Shown: positions 22,601 to 34,229, counted from the stretch's first letter. The stretch is 64,000 nt of DNA from Amphimedon queenslandica (GCF_000090795.2 NW_003546632.1:2668-66667), one strand, 5' to 3'. Notes: a model not told the origin generated them from the letters alone. A program made the numbers and translations.

Positions 22601-22800
22601 TATATACCTTGAATGATCATCCATTGAGTCCTCAGAGTCATCTCCTTTGGGAATAACATAACAAGATATCCGGTATTGCTCAGTTCATCAATCTTTTGAA
22701 GGAACTCAAATGTAAAATTTGATAAATGTCTTTGACAACCTTTTCTAGTCGTTCCAAATGTGTTGTTTTCGAAGCCTTCATAAAGACCTGTATGTGAATG
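19602..22800 (-). pseudogene. P-loop NTPase (SF3/DUF927-like?) multi-exon gene, lightly damaged
   Basis: Minus-strand exons in order are as follows. 22790-22620: GFENNTFGTTRKGCQRHLSN, TFEFLQKIDELSNTGYLV. 22562-22380: CYFTSDATKKKKFLQQLNFA. 22390-21871: WVLGPSLYFNEKGN and the Walker A SEKSGTGKTSSIII at about 22062-22033, then LPLGIDDPKSK as a likely Walker B region. 21300-20985: LLFFDPLKNKFIGLHRLATP and a polar segment with VAVRSANFTPVNQEK. 20710-20447: RCLLIEFFEP. 20219-20059: KNSLEDDVYQHFEEK. The last, about 19800-19602, ends KAFLEDIDFS and a stop. One frame change near 22380, another in the last exon and a 63-bp duplication are visible; most exons are open. I recall similar uncharacterised cnidarian and sponge proteins but no named function. 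It could be a host gene family or part of a large mobile element. Confidence 0.55.
21177..21302 (-). repeat. 63-bp tandem duplication in a coding exon
   Basis: aggtgtggcaagtcggtgca at 21177 is repeated from 21240. The unit is 63 bp (60 exact), a multiple of three, so the minus-strand frame stays open and the segment LLFFDPLKNKFIGLHRLATP is simply doubled in the NTPase gene. Confidence 0.85.
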
Positions 22801-23420
22801 GATAGTTATTCATGAGAGATTATTTGTACATACCTGATGTACTGCTAGCCACCTCAAGACTTGAAGAACTTTTATCAAGGTTTGTCAAGACAAGAAAGCA
22901 CTCAAAGCAGAGCAGTGAGAACTGAGCCTACTGAGGAGTGAACCCCAAGAGAACAGTTGAGGACTGACTGGACTCAGTGGACTGCAGCAAGCATTTAAGC
23001 AAGGTCTCTCCTCAGCACCTAAATGATTGATCAATAATACTTTCAATATAATTAATATGTCATTGACTTTATGCACCAACATAAATGCTGGTAATTGAAT
23101 CAAACAATCATTTTTAATGTACCCAATACCCAGTCACCAGCAAACTATGGCAACCAGTTCCATAGCATCTTAATATGGCAGTACTGAAAATCTCTTATTG
23201 ATTGACAATCTTACATCTGCTATGAGTACAATGCATTCAATTAATCAAGACAACTCAACCATGAACCTGCATGACATTTTGAACGATCTCTAAAGTCTTA
23301 GTGACGCATTAGTTATGACAACTGCATAAAATGATGAAAAATCATTTTCATTTTGCTATGATATCTCTGACACCATTTTATCCATTAACATGCAACTAAA
23401 TTAATCCCTATTAAAATATG
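22801..23420. other. No gene recognised
   Basis: Region upstream of the P-loop gene. A 72-residue minus ORF (22885-23103) has no recognisable feature. It may hold promoter sequence for the NTPase gene, but nothing specific is seen. Confidence 0.4.
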
Positions 23421-23808
23421 CGTCAGTGACATAAAAACAGTAGTGACATAAAGATAGAAGTATATAGACAGCAGTGACATAAAGACTGCTGTGATATAAA
23501 GACAGCAGTGACATAAAGACAGTAGTGACATAAATACAGCAGTGACAGTTACATAAAGACAGTAGTGACATAAAGACAGCAGTGACATGAGTGACATAAA
23601 GACAGCAGTGACATAAAGACAGGAGTGACATAAAGACAGCAGTGACAGGAGTGACATAAAGACAGAAGTGACATAGAGAAAGCATTGAAATAGCAACAGG
23701 AGCGGCATAGCGACGGAGCGGCATAGCGACGGAGCGGCATAGCGACAGGATCGGCATAGCGACAGGAGCGGCATAGCGACAGGAGCGGCATAGAGACAGC
23801 AGCGACAT
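23421..23808. repeat. 17-bp minisatellite with two sub-families
   Basis: Units of cagtgacataaagacag (about 23421-23690) pass into aggagcggcatagcgac (about 23695-23808). Some units are shortened. Because 17 is not a multiple of three and the unit lacks stops on the minus strand, all three minus frames stay open for 300-400 bp. They give Leu/Ser/Cys-rich translations that are artefacts of the repeat. Confidence 0.9.
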
Positions 23809-25085
23809 TAGTAATTATTCCATTGAAACAATTAGGAATCATTAAAATTTGAGTAATTATAATAATTCTGTTCTTGTCCATAATCTATGATATCCGAGAT
23901 GCCCTTTTGCTATTTCTAATGGCACTCATGTAGGCCAGACTCACTATTGTTTCTGGACGCTCAGGGCTCTTGTCTGTTTTGGAAGGGGCACTGTCAGAGT
24001 CTGAGGTGTCATGATGCTGTCTTTAGAACTTGGAGACCTGAAGAAGTTGGTGATATTTTTATTCACTATAACCATGTGTTAAGTTTGCAAGTAATTAGAC
24101 GGTCCCAATTAAACAAATGTGCAATACAGTAATATACAATATTAAAATGGCAGCTAAAGAAAATCAGGACACTAACAAAATAAGAAAAATCACCAAGTAT
24201 ACTGAAGTACAATTTGTTGTAACTATTGGTAATGATATCTGTTCATCATGTGGACGCCAAATAGAAATAATGTAGTGAAAGAAATTGGCAATCAATACTT
24301 GGGAGTGCTCGAACAACTTTTGGAGGGGCCCAGCCCCCCATTGCCTCCCCTTGAATCTGCCTATGATTATGAAGAGTAAAGTGAGAATAATAGGGCAGAA
24401 TGAAAACAATAATAGGCAAATTTTTGAAAAATTCTGAAAAGAGTGATAGATAAAAAAGATAGTCGGTACACCCCTAAGCTGGTTGCAGCAGACATATTTG
24501 CATGCTTTACTAACCATTTTTACTATTTACCCTGCCTACTTCTAATGATAACAAGCCTCCACAATAGCCCTGGACAAACTCTAGAAAGTACTAAACCTAT
24601 CTCTGGACAACTGGCTGGTTAATAAAAGAGAACTGGGTGGCCTGACCACTTTTACAGGCAGATTGCAACTGTTGCAATCTCCTATTTTTATTTGCGCAAA
24701 TAGCGGGCAGGTCCTTGGAAATAAACATGGTGGACTGTTGCTTACTAAGCTACTAATACGAGATCTTTTCTTAATCTTGTAAAAGAATTCATGGAAAGAA
24801 CTTTTGAGAAGGACAAAAGACCTGTTTTTAATGTTTCGAAAGGTGCTATAGCTTCACATAATGATTGGTGCAAGTGAATCAAAACTTTTGTTGAGTTTTA
24901 CAAAGATTATTGCCATAACCAACGTGGTTGAAGTTAGATGGCAGTCTAGAGCTCTGTCCCCTAGACTCACTTATATTTCTTCGTTGTTGCTCTGCCGGTC
25001 ATAAAATCTTTTAAACTGGCCACAAAAACAGGTTAGAACCCTCTGTTATTGTGGTTTGTTCTCTGGATATCACTAGTTTATCATT
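23809..25085. other. No supported gene; hAT-like end near 24300-24367
   Basis: The reverse complement of about 24318-24367 reads cataggcagattcaagggga then a G/C-rich ggggggctgggcccctcc. That is the style of many hAT termini; I could not place its partner. A 61-residue plus ORF at 23947 is unrecognised. About 24930-25085 may be the 5' UTR of the LINE that follows. Confidence 0.35.
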
Positions 25086-26619
25086 ATGGCTGGTACAAGT
25101 GCATATATCACTGATTCTAATTCGGAGTTGGCTCGTAAACACACTCTGGGTTGTAAAGAAGACAAAGACAAGTCCACTAAGAGGCCCTATTAAACAACAA
25201 GTACAAGTTCTTTAGTCCACTGTGTTTGTACCCCTTAAGAAGACATTGAAAATATAGCAGAATGTGAGTCATGTAGTCAGTGGTGCCACTATAAGGCTGC
25301 GTTTACACTACTCCACTCCATTGAATCCGAATAGTTTTTGCTATCACTGATTTTAGGTGTTTACACTAATCCACCAGCTGCATTTTCCTTTGAACTTATC
25401 ATTCGTTTACAGATGTATCCACTTAGGTATTTGTTTTCAAATGTCTCTGGATAAATAAGTGTTTTTATGTGTTATAGTGTAAACGAAAGCTGTACCTATG
25501 ACAAAAAGTCTTTGTTTTTCAATGAAACCGGAGTAGTGTAAATGCAGCCTAAGTGAATTGGGCTACCTCTTTAGTGGCCTCGTCCCACCCCTTGTGCGAC
25601 CTTTCTGTATCAAGTCCCTCTTAATATGGCTGTCCAATATTGAATCTGAAGTGAAAACCCTATCTGTTGGCGTCTCCTTTTTGCATGAGACCACAGAGGA
25701 CAGGTGCCAATCTTTGACTATTCCTCTAAGGGACGTGTCTAAGTCCATACAACCTATCTGCCAGTCCCTCAACTGTTCTATCTCAGCGAATCCGCTGAGT
25801 AACTCTGATGACATCTCTTCTGGCAACTCTCCTTTGCCCCCCAATTACTATGGCTGCCCTAGAGGCTGGATACAGAGTCGAGTCACTCCTCAAGATCGTT
25901 CTTGCAACCTAATCATTTCTGGTATCCCTGTGTGTCCTCAAGGTACTAATACAATGACTAGGGCTATTCAAGACCAGGAAAGAGTATTGTCAGTTCTATC
26001 CCCCCAACGTTCTTCCTTCTCAAGTAATTCCCTGAAAGATCTGTTTTGTCTTGGTAAGTATGACAGGAATTGTTTTCGGTCTATCATTGTAAAACTACGC
26101 AGATCTCATGACGTTACTGTCATTCCCTCAAATAAGAGGCAGCTGGAAGGCTTTCCTAACATTTCTATTTGCCCTGACCTATCTCCTAGTGAAAGGAATG
26201 CCAATGCTATCCTGGTAAGAGAGCACCGCTCAATAATTTCATCCGGAGTAGATTCTGCTAGTATTAAGATACGTCGCAATTGTATTTATCTTGGTCCTCG
26301 GTTACAGGGAAAAGTGATCAATGCTTCATTTGTCTCTGAATCTACTACTCCCCCTCAAACTGACAACTCTGATACCCTTACCCAATCTGTCACTCCTCTC
26401 ACTCCACCTACCCAATGTACTACTGCTTTAGCCCCTTCCTGTGTGTCTGGTGTTGCCTCTGCTCCACCTGCTTTATCCAGACCCACTGCTACTTCAGCCC
26501 TACCTCCCTCCTTTGGATCCCCATCCCTCCACTGCTACTGGTACATTCCAGTAGGTACACCCACCCTCATGAGTCTCAGGAATGCACACAGTCTTGCTAA
26601 AAAGCATTCCTTTTCCTAG
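25086..26619 (+). pseudogene. LINE ORF1 (PHD-type, CR1/L2-like)
   Basis: ATG at 25086 (MAGTSAYITDSN). A PHD-like zinc motif (VHCVCTP, ECESCSQWCHYK, ~25200-25290) is cut by a 255-bp MITE. Downstream a long frame from 25558 holds ESEVKTLSVG, then the ORF1 core: RSCNLIISGIPV, KDLFCLGKYDRNCFRSIIVKL, NISICPDLSPSERNANAIL and an RRNCIYLGPRL end. A Ser/Thr/Pro-rich tail follows. PHD plus this RRM-like core is typical of ORF1 proteins of CR1/L2-group LINEs, which bind element RNA. Two stops lie before the MITE; the rest is open. Confidence 0.7.
25295..25549. mobile_element. PIF/Harbinger-type MITE, 255 bp
   Basis: Ends ggctgcgtttacactactcc and the reverse complement ggctgcatttacactactcc match in 19 of 20 positions. 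They are flanked by TAA on both sides (25292-25294 and 25550-25552), the target duplication of PIF/Harbinger elements. No ORF. It inserted in the PHD motif of the LINE ORF1. Confidence 0.85.
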
Positions 26620-28008
26620 TCTATAATATATACTTCGGCATTGTCTGTGTCACTGAGACCTGGCTGTCAAAAGTACATTCTTGACAAAGATATTATCTCA
26701 TGACTGTGCACTATACAGAAATGACAGAGGCTCTCATGGGAGTAGGGTTATGATAGCAGTGGCTAACAATAACCATCTAAACTTGTTCCAATGAATTCTA
26801 ATACAGAAATGGTCACAGTGGCTTTACTTAACTTGACAGTGTTACTATTATTCCTCTACATAGCTCCAAAGTGCAGGAAACAGTATCACTCTGATGTTCT
26901 CACCTGTATTGAATCTGTCACCTCTGGCAACTTTTGTGTTATTTTTGTAGGAGACTTTAATTCTCCCGATATTAACTGGCACTCTCTTGCCTGTTTCTCC
27001 CATTCTCTTTGTGACCTAACTTTTTCCCTCAATCTGAATCAATTGATCACTTGCCCAACGCATATTCATGGAAACACACTAGATCTAGTTCTGACAAACT
27101 AAGACAGCTTAGTTAATGGCTTACAGGTTGACACGGCCACTTGCTCAAATATCTCTAATCACTTCCTAGTGACTTTCTCTATCAGCATTGCCAACCAATA
27201 TGTAAAACCTGTGAAGCATACAATTTACCACTACTCTAAAGCTGACCTTGATGGTTATTGTTCCAACTTGGTCAGTTAGTCATTGCCCCCTATAAATATA
27301 AACACTATGTGGTCCTTCCTAAGAGATACGCTCCTAAATGCAAGATGGATGCTCATTTCTTGTACCCGTTTCATGTCCAGAAATTTCCCTCTGTGGCTCA
27401 TGTCAGACATTTCTCACTCTTTAAAGTGTATCCGCTCTCTACACAGAAGGTACTATCTCTACTCTACAGACTCTCTGTTATCTCGTATCACTCACAAAGA
27501 GTCACATCTGGCTATGAGAATTACCTCAGCTAAATCGGAATATGAGGCTACCCTGGTTACTGCCTTCTACCACAGCCCCCAATTGTTATATTGTCACCTG
27601 AGGAGGTTCGCTAGTTCTCCTCCCATACCTGAGTCTGTTTTCTGTAACGGTACAATGTCTGTTGATGCCTGTTCTAAGGTTGACCTATTTAACTCTGTGT
27701 TTACTTCTACTGATTTTCTTCTTCCTCCAATGGACCAGCTTCCTACCCCCTCTAACGAGCTATCATCAATTGACACCTCTTGTAAGGATGTGTATCTAGC
27801 TCTGATGTCACTCAACCTTAGCAAGCCTTTTGGTTATGACTAACTTAGCCATCGTTTTATCAAACTTCGTTCTGGTTTTATTGTACAATCTGTTACAAGT
27901 CTTTTTCAGGAGTTCATTGTGTATGGCTGTGTCCAAGATGAATGGAAAAGCCACAAGATAACCCCAGTTATTAAGGCTGGTGATAGACACTGTGTTGCAT
28001 TTCACTGT
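26600..28008 (+). pseudogene. LINE ORF2: endonuclease and start of reverse transcriptase, truncated
   Basis: LVYNIYFGIVCVTETWLS (~26615-26670) and LYRNDRGSHGS (~26712) begin an apurinic-type endonuclease. CVIFVGDFNSPDINW (~26935-26990) and GNTLDLVLTN (~27070-27100) complete it. The linker follows (SRITHKESHLAMRITSAKSEYE, 27480-27550), then the reverse-transcriptase entry (DVYLALMSLNLSKPFGYD, ~27785-27840; DEWKSHKITPVIKAGDRHCV, ~27940-27995). The RT catalytic core is absent: the element stops near 28008 at the edge of an opposite-strand Penelope fragment. Several frame changes and stops occur. The order fits the Jockey/CR1/L2 group. Confidence 0.8.
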
Positions 28009-29450
28009 GTATTACGTTGAGACATTCTTGTTGAGGAATGGACAGATATAAACTGACTACGTTTTCGTTATCATTTTTACTTCTCTAATTTCTATATTCT
28101 TCAAAATCTGTATTAGTTGCGTTGAATTCTTCATGTAATCAGTATGTGACTGGGCCAAAGGCTGTAAAACGTGGTCAACAATATGAGCTGTTCGTGACAG
28201 TAATGAGTCTACAAGGGAGATGATTCGTTTCATAAGTGGAATACCTTCTTCATTTAAAGGTTTATGAATTTTTGGGAGACCATAAAGTTTAGGTGTGGTA
28301 TGGTGTGTGGTGTCTGGAGGTATTGGTACAAACGTTGATGTGGTGCAAGCCGGTTCCTAAAATTGAGTAGAACATTTTCTACAAATTTTTTTATATTACT
28401 ACTTGGAAACTCCACTACTCTGATGTAAGTCTTGGACGATTGATGGATAAGGCATTGAGTAACAAAATCTTGTGAATTAAGGATCACAATTCCTAAGTTC
28501 TTGTCTGCTGGTTTGATTGTGATGGCTGGGGACAAGAGACTTCTTAGTGCTTTGTCTTCCTTTCCAGATGCATTATGCTTTTTTTGGTGATGTTGCTTGT
28601 TTCATGTGATGATCAAGTGCTACTTTTGTGCCTTCGATGCAGTCTTCCACTGCTCTGTTGCTTGTTATAAGATATGGGTTCTGATCTTTATTGGAGTCGT
28701 TCTTTAGAAACTTCATTCATCTGTACAGAATGCTGTGTTCATGTCTGAATCATCAACTGCTGTTGGTGCTGCTGTGTAGTTTGATACTGCTATGCGTCTG
28801 AGGGATGTGCTGAAAGAATCATACAATGTTAAAAATGCTGGATGTTCTTGAAGATTAAATACTGGTCGAGTAGAAATTGACACGACTTCGTTCAATACAT
28901 TTAAATGAACTTTGGTTAACTGAAAATGACTAAAATTATGTACTATGTTCTTTTGAGGAAAAGAGGGCTCTAACGTCAGGTGATTTTTGGGTGCCACTGT
29001 GGATCTCATACTAAAAAAATGATCCATTGTTTCCTGTCTTTTACTTAACTGGAGGTCTGAGGCAGATTGTTTCCTCTTAGCAGGTCCCAAATGTCTGGAG
29101 ACACTTCTACTAGTGGCTGCAGATGTTTCCATGCTGTGTTCTTTCGGTTTAGATGGTTGGGGTGGAGTGATTTCTTGCCCGGGAGTATATGACAGTAGCT
29201 CACCCTTCTTTATCTCAAAAGTAATTGTGTTTACTTGTATTATTGTCTTTAGGTTCTCCATGAACAACTTCTTATAATCATTTCAGAAGGATTTGTTGAT
29301 TGCACTATTACTCACATGGTCTATGACGGCTAGGTGTCATGGCAAGTACTCTGGGGGTATTGTTTCAAATTGAGTCATCTTTTTCCGTTCATATATGATT
29401 TTTTTTAAGTTCCTTATGCTCTCTCTTAGTATTGCCCTTTTGTCCATTGA
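28005..29450 (-). pseudogene. Penelope-like element, 5' half (copy 2)
   Basis: Minus strand: the N-terminal part (about 29420-28713) has IIYERKKMTQFETIPPEYL and a Ser/Thr/Pro/Lys region, then NIVHNFSHFQLTKVHLNVLNEV. The reverse-transcriptase entry AITIKPADKNLGIVILNSQDF (~28530) follows, then SSKTYI. After a frame change come YGLPKIHK-like and DHVLQPLAQ (~28140). It ends at PQQECLNVIH near 28010 and lacks the catalytic YIDD and the GIY-YIG endonuclease. It overlaps copy 1 in the KIHK to QQEC stretch, so the two are separate copies of one family. Several frame changes. Confidence 0.8.
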
Positions 29451-31090
29451 TAAAGATAAGCACAAGTGCATAACTAAATGACTATTTTGTTTCTTCACTT
29501 TTTTCACACATATGTATTATGTACATGTATTTTTCCATATTTTAATTCAAAAATTTCTGATTTTACATGTGCTACATTGTGGAATGTGTAAGGCCATTTT
29601 TGTATTGTATGAGCTACATGTACATGCATTTATTAGCTTTTGATTTACTATTAAGTACCAGGTTTCTTTAATAAATACCACTTCTAATGTTTAGTTTGTA
29701 CCGGCGTGTGTGTCTAAATTTCTTTAATTTGTTCTGTATGATATGGTAGACAATAGATAAATGTTATTATGTTAAGGCTGTACTACTGTCAGTGTTGGTA
29801 TGACTTTTTTGGTGAATGCACTGAGTGCCATGGAAGAAGTGTCCATTAGGCTGAGGATACATTTACATTAAATAATAGTGTCATCCGTGCAATGAAAAGG
29901 CCTGGTTGAAGGACTTCTTGACCCACATAGGTAGTGCTAAAACAATAGGCTTGTTGGCCCTTCAACAGCTCATTGCTCCCTAGGACATGGGCCAAGGACA
30001 CTACCTCTTAGACATTGACAGAGCCTGCTTTCACTAGGGTTGAAGCCGATGTTCGCTGAAGGTGACTTCACACCTCTTCCTACCACCGTTTCTTGGGAAT
30101 TGAGATATTAAAAATATTATAAATAGTATGACAAAAATGAGAACACTGCGCCCAACTCATGTTGATAGTCAGACGTCAGTGTTGGCCACAGTTGGTTGAT
30201 TCTCCTAGTCTGTCTACCCGGCTAGACTTGTTTCCAGGCTATCTTCCTTGCATTTTGCCCGTTGACCCCTGTTCACGACTCAGAGACACCAATTGTTGTC
30301 ATACCGTGCGACAGTAATATGTGTGTGTTTAAAGGAATTGATAAATATGCATGCAAGCTTTAGGTTTAATTACTAATTGGGTGTAGTTTGTGGAGGGACT
30401 TACGTACATTCAAATTGTGGTTCAGGGCTGCCATGGCAGACAGGTGGCATGCAGTCTGGCCTTAAGAACCAGAACTGGGATTTAAATTACATTTATGGAT
30501 CCAACGTTCACCTCTCTGCCTGCCCTCCACACCACCACTGTCCTTTTAAAGGTATGAATGTTGATTCATAGGGGACTTGGTTTTGGGGGTTAAAACTTTG
30601 TGCTATAATGTGTGTTGGCAGGAGATGTGCCTTACATGTACCTTTATTTATTGTACAAGAGTTGTGGGTAGCTAGAATTAGTGTACGCACAATGTGTATT
30701 CATACACTTAACAGAAACTTGAGCAAAGACTTTGTGTCGCAGTAAACATAGTAAGACCAAGGTGTATGTGAGGTACTCTCCATTATGTAATCATAGCTCT
30801 ATCAGCTTGCTTGAGACAAAATTAGCACCATGTGCTTTAATTTTTATGCGTCAACTATTAATTAGGGTGTGGTCTGGTTTGATACTACATTAATTATATT
30901 GCCATTTACATTAAGTGGGGAGTCTAAAGGACTCAAGTCAAGTGCATGTACTTTAGCTGTTAGAGATGTGTTGTGCTGAATGAAAGGAAGAGGGAGAGAG
31001 AGAGAAACCCCAATGGGGCAGGGACAGATGGGGTCCCACCCCTGTGGAGACCCCATCTGTTTTACCCAGACCATCACATTATATTACTAT
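29451..31090 (-). other. Upstream (pLTR-like) region of the Penelope element; no gene
   Basis: About 30430-30545 (ggccttaagaaccagaac; cacctctctgcctgccctcc) resembles 57715-57815 (ggcattaagaaccggaag; caccactctgcctgcctc). Both lie upstream of a Penelope N-terminal half on the minus strand, so they look like the family's 5' or pLTR region. The small ORFs here have no recognisable domain. Confidence 0.45.
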
Positions 31091-31094
31091 TTAA

Positions 31095-31855
31095 GGTACA
31101 ACGGGCTGAACGCACAATTTAGATTTCGAGACACAAATTGTTTTCTTTATACTTTTTCTACAATATATATATTATAATTTTTTAAATTTTCTTCTCAATA
31201 GTGAGATGCAATAAACTTTACTAAACTTTGTAAAATGGATAAAAATTGATTAAAAAATTCTTGAACATGATGAGAGTACTTTAATTTTTAGTAATATCAT
31301 TGTGTTTATAATATTCTTTTCTATTGATGTGTGTTGCATCATTTGGCAAAAGTTTTTCAAGTTTTGCAAAGTGGGCTGCAGTCTCTCAAAGTTTTGTTGA
31401 CTTTCAAACATCAGTGTATCACAAAAGCATTTACTGCCTACAAACTTGATTGAGTGTTTGCCTTCATTATGCCACGATTGCAAGCTTTAGAGCTTCGTAG
31501 AGCCTGCATTCACCAGATGAAACAGCTAAATAAACAATAGTCAGGAAATACATACTGATGGCCATTTTTATTAATGATTTGACTAATATGACGTCATAAC
31601 TTAACCCCACCTTGCACTTAACTTTTCCCGCCAGTTTTATCATATACAGAGGTATCCAGAAATGACACAAGATCAAAGATGGCGTATAAAGTATGAAAAG
31701 TTATGCAGGAATTTTTTTAATATTTAAAGTTAAATGATCTGTAACTTCTAAACAGTGCCAGGTAAAAATTTAAAAATAGCACAAGTTGTACAACTTTTTC
31801 TTTACTATAAAATGGCAGCAATTAAAAAAATATTAAAATTTTATCCAAAAGTACT
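31095..31855 (-). mobile_element. TTAA-target MITE, copy A (761 bp)
   Basis: Flanked by TTAA (31091-31094, 31856-31859), with ends ggtac...gtact. It is the reverse complement of copy B at 43671-44427 over its whole length, with moderate divergence. No conserved ORF. TTAA targets are used by piggyBac and Kolobok elements; the GG start suits Kolobok, but the superfamily is open. It sits just downstream of the Penelope C-terminal half. Confidence 0.85.
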
Positions 31856-31879
31856 TTAAACAGTACTGTATATTATTTA

Positions 31880-33604
31880 TTTTGTAACATTTGTCTCCCT
31901 GCTAGTTTATATTAAGACCCGTGGTTGCAATGTGTTCAGTTTGTTGATCCAAAACCTCTCTGAATTTTCCAGGTTGTTGTATGATGAGGTGTCTGTGATT
32001 TGGACTTTGAGATTGTCCATGCTGTGCTCTTTCAGGTTAAAATGCTTGCTGATATATCTTGACTGCTTTGTTTTTATGCTGGATCGGTGTTGATTGATGA
32101 GGTCCCTCAGTGTCTTAGATTTTTGACCTACTTACTGCTTCTTACATTTAGAACATGTAATCAGGTATATTATGTTACTGCTATTGCATTGAAATAAGTT
32201 ATGGATGTAAAAAGATTGCTTTGTGACTGTGCTCTGAAAAGAGTCATTAGGCATGAAATGTTGGCATGTTGTACACCTTGGTTTATTGCATTTCTGTGGT
32301 TTTTATTAATGGAGTAGGGTGTTGTTACCTTATGACGGACAGTTGTTACGTTTTAATTTGCGATTTTTTCAATGTCTGTGCCTGTTGCTCTGTGGCGACT
32401 TTTTACAACAAAGTCTTTAATAGTGTGGTTCCTTAGGGATATAAAAAGTGGTGGATCAAAGTATTGCTTGAGATTGTATGCTTTAAATTATTTCTCTTAA
32501 TAGATGGAATTTTGTGGTGGTCTGCGATTGAAAATTGGTCGTCACATTTGCTGAGGTATTCAATTGGTGTGGCCTTTAATGTATACAGCTCTTTTATTGT
32601 AGCTCACTTTCTGTAAAGCTGACTTTATAAAGTTGAGTGGGTACTTTCGTTTCTGTAGTCTTTCACTAAATTTACTTATGTTCTCTTTGTATTTAGCCTT
32701 GGTAGAGTTGGTATGCACGTATCTAACTGCCTTGACTATTATTAGTCCTTTAAATGTTGACTGTGGGTGGTTGAAGTTGAAATGTAAATACTGGTATAGG
32801 TTTGCTTCTTTCTGATAGTGGTATTGCTTAGTTTTCTTGTAATATTAAAGTTGTCGTTCTTGTATACTGTGATGTCCAGAAAATATACTGATAAATTGGC
32901 ACTGGTTGATGTGAACTCAATATTTGGGTGGTATTTGTTCAGAAATGAGAGGAAGGATTCGAAGTCCAAGCACTTTGGCCATACCATGAAAATATCATCA
33001 ATGTATTTTTTAAGGAGCAGAGATTTGTTGGTGGTGGTGAAGAGAAACAGTTCTAACAGCACTGACATGAATATGTTTGCAATTGTATGGAGACTCTCAT
33101 AGCCGTGCCTTCTACTTTTAAAAATATTGCCTATGAGAATTCGGAAAAATTAATTATTCATGTTTATTGTTAGTAAGTGGGTGATGAGATTAGGATCGAA
33201 GATGAGGAGATTACTGTGGTTGAACATTTCCTCATGAATTGTTGTTAAACATTCTTGTTGTGGACTCAACGGGTATAAGCTTTTCACATCCATTGTGACT
33301 AAAGTTATGTTTTCGGGAAATCTTTCATTTTCTACGATGGATATTAATCGTGTTGAGTTGTTAAGAAAGTCTTCATATGCTTGTGCTACAGGCTGCAGTA
33401 CATGGTCCAGAAACTTGGCTGACTTGGAGAGCAGAGAGATAGTATGGGCTACAATTGGTCTAATTGGTGGCAGTCCTAGTTCATTTTGTAGTTTGTGGAT
33501 TTTAGGGAGTCCATAAAATTTGGTGTTTGGTGGTTTAGGGCTGGTTGTAAGAAATGGTTGAGTTTTTTGGAAGGGAGGAGATGTTCTTAAACTTAACAAG
33601 TAAA
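31880..33604 (-). pseudogene. Penelope-like element, 3' half (copy 1): RT core and GIY-YIG endonuclease
   Basis: From 33599 down: TKFYGLPKIHK, PPIRPIVAHT, LDHVLQPVAQAYEDFL and LVTMDVKSLYP (RT motif with catalytic Asp, ~33290). Then KKYIDDIFMVWPK (33005-32980), carrying the YIDD catalytic pair, followed by LNKYHPNIEFT and YFLDITVYKND. After a decayed linker a GIY-YIG-type domain follows (~32180-31905): IIYLITCSKCKKQ, TLRDLINQHRSSI, YISKHFNLKEH and NSERFWINKLNTLQP. RT plus GIY-YIG is the Penelope signature. There are about four frame breaks or stops. It starts at 33604 exactly where copy 1's 5' half (55676-56760) leaves off. Confidence 0.85.
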
Positions 33605-34229
33605 TAAAAAAAATTTCTATAAATACGAAAGAGTAGGGTTTTCAAAAATTAAAAGAAACAAGGGGGTTGAGTTAAATAATAATAAACTTTATTTAATAAA
33701 AATTTATTTATTCATGAAAATAATACAAAAATTTCAAACCCTACTTTGCAGAAAATGATAACGTGGCGAGTCCATGTAATTACAATTTCTAACATGTATA
33801 TATATTAATATTTTAAATTTTCAATATTGTACTGAATCCCAAAATTCAAAGAATGCTTTAGCCTATTTATAATTTAGATTTTTTTAATGCGATGACACAT
33901 TATTCAATCACTACTAGCTGAAAAGTCTTATTTATATTTATCACAATAATTAATTTACATCATAGTATTGTAGTAGAGCAATCAATAGGTACAGAGGCAT
34001 AATTATTATTAAAATTCTATTTACATTGTAGTCTGCCTGTTACCATTTTCTGCAAAGTAGGGTTTGAAATTTTTGTATTATTTTCATGAATAAATTATTT
34101 TTTATTAATTAAAGTTTATTATTATTAATCGAACTATTAATTATTATTATGGTTGAACTCAACCCCATTGTTTCTTTTATTTTTTGACAACCCTACTTTT
34201 TCTTATTTATAGAAATTTTTTCATTGCTT
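33595..34229. repeat. Large inverted repeat (arms ~172 and ~186 bp)
   Basis: Left arm 33595-33766 (atttctataaatacgaaa, gtagggttttcaaaaatt, aaccctactttgcagaaaat) pairs with right arm 34044-34229. The loop is ~277 bp. Arms have outer and inner edges that both contain gtagggtt. It lies at the junction between the Penelope half and the Helitron insertion. It could be a foldback element or a terminal structure of the Helitron's 3' end; I cannot choose between them. Confidence 0.8.

Noticed and set aside
23385-23881. Three overlapping 110-135-residue minus ORFs
   Set aside because: They are translations of the 17-bp minisatellite in three frames, with no independent coding signal.
31467-31676. ORFs in the TTAA MITEs (also 43842-44375)
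   Set aside because: The two MITE copies share some open stretches, but no transposase motif is present; shared ancestry of a non-coding element explains it.
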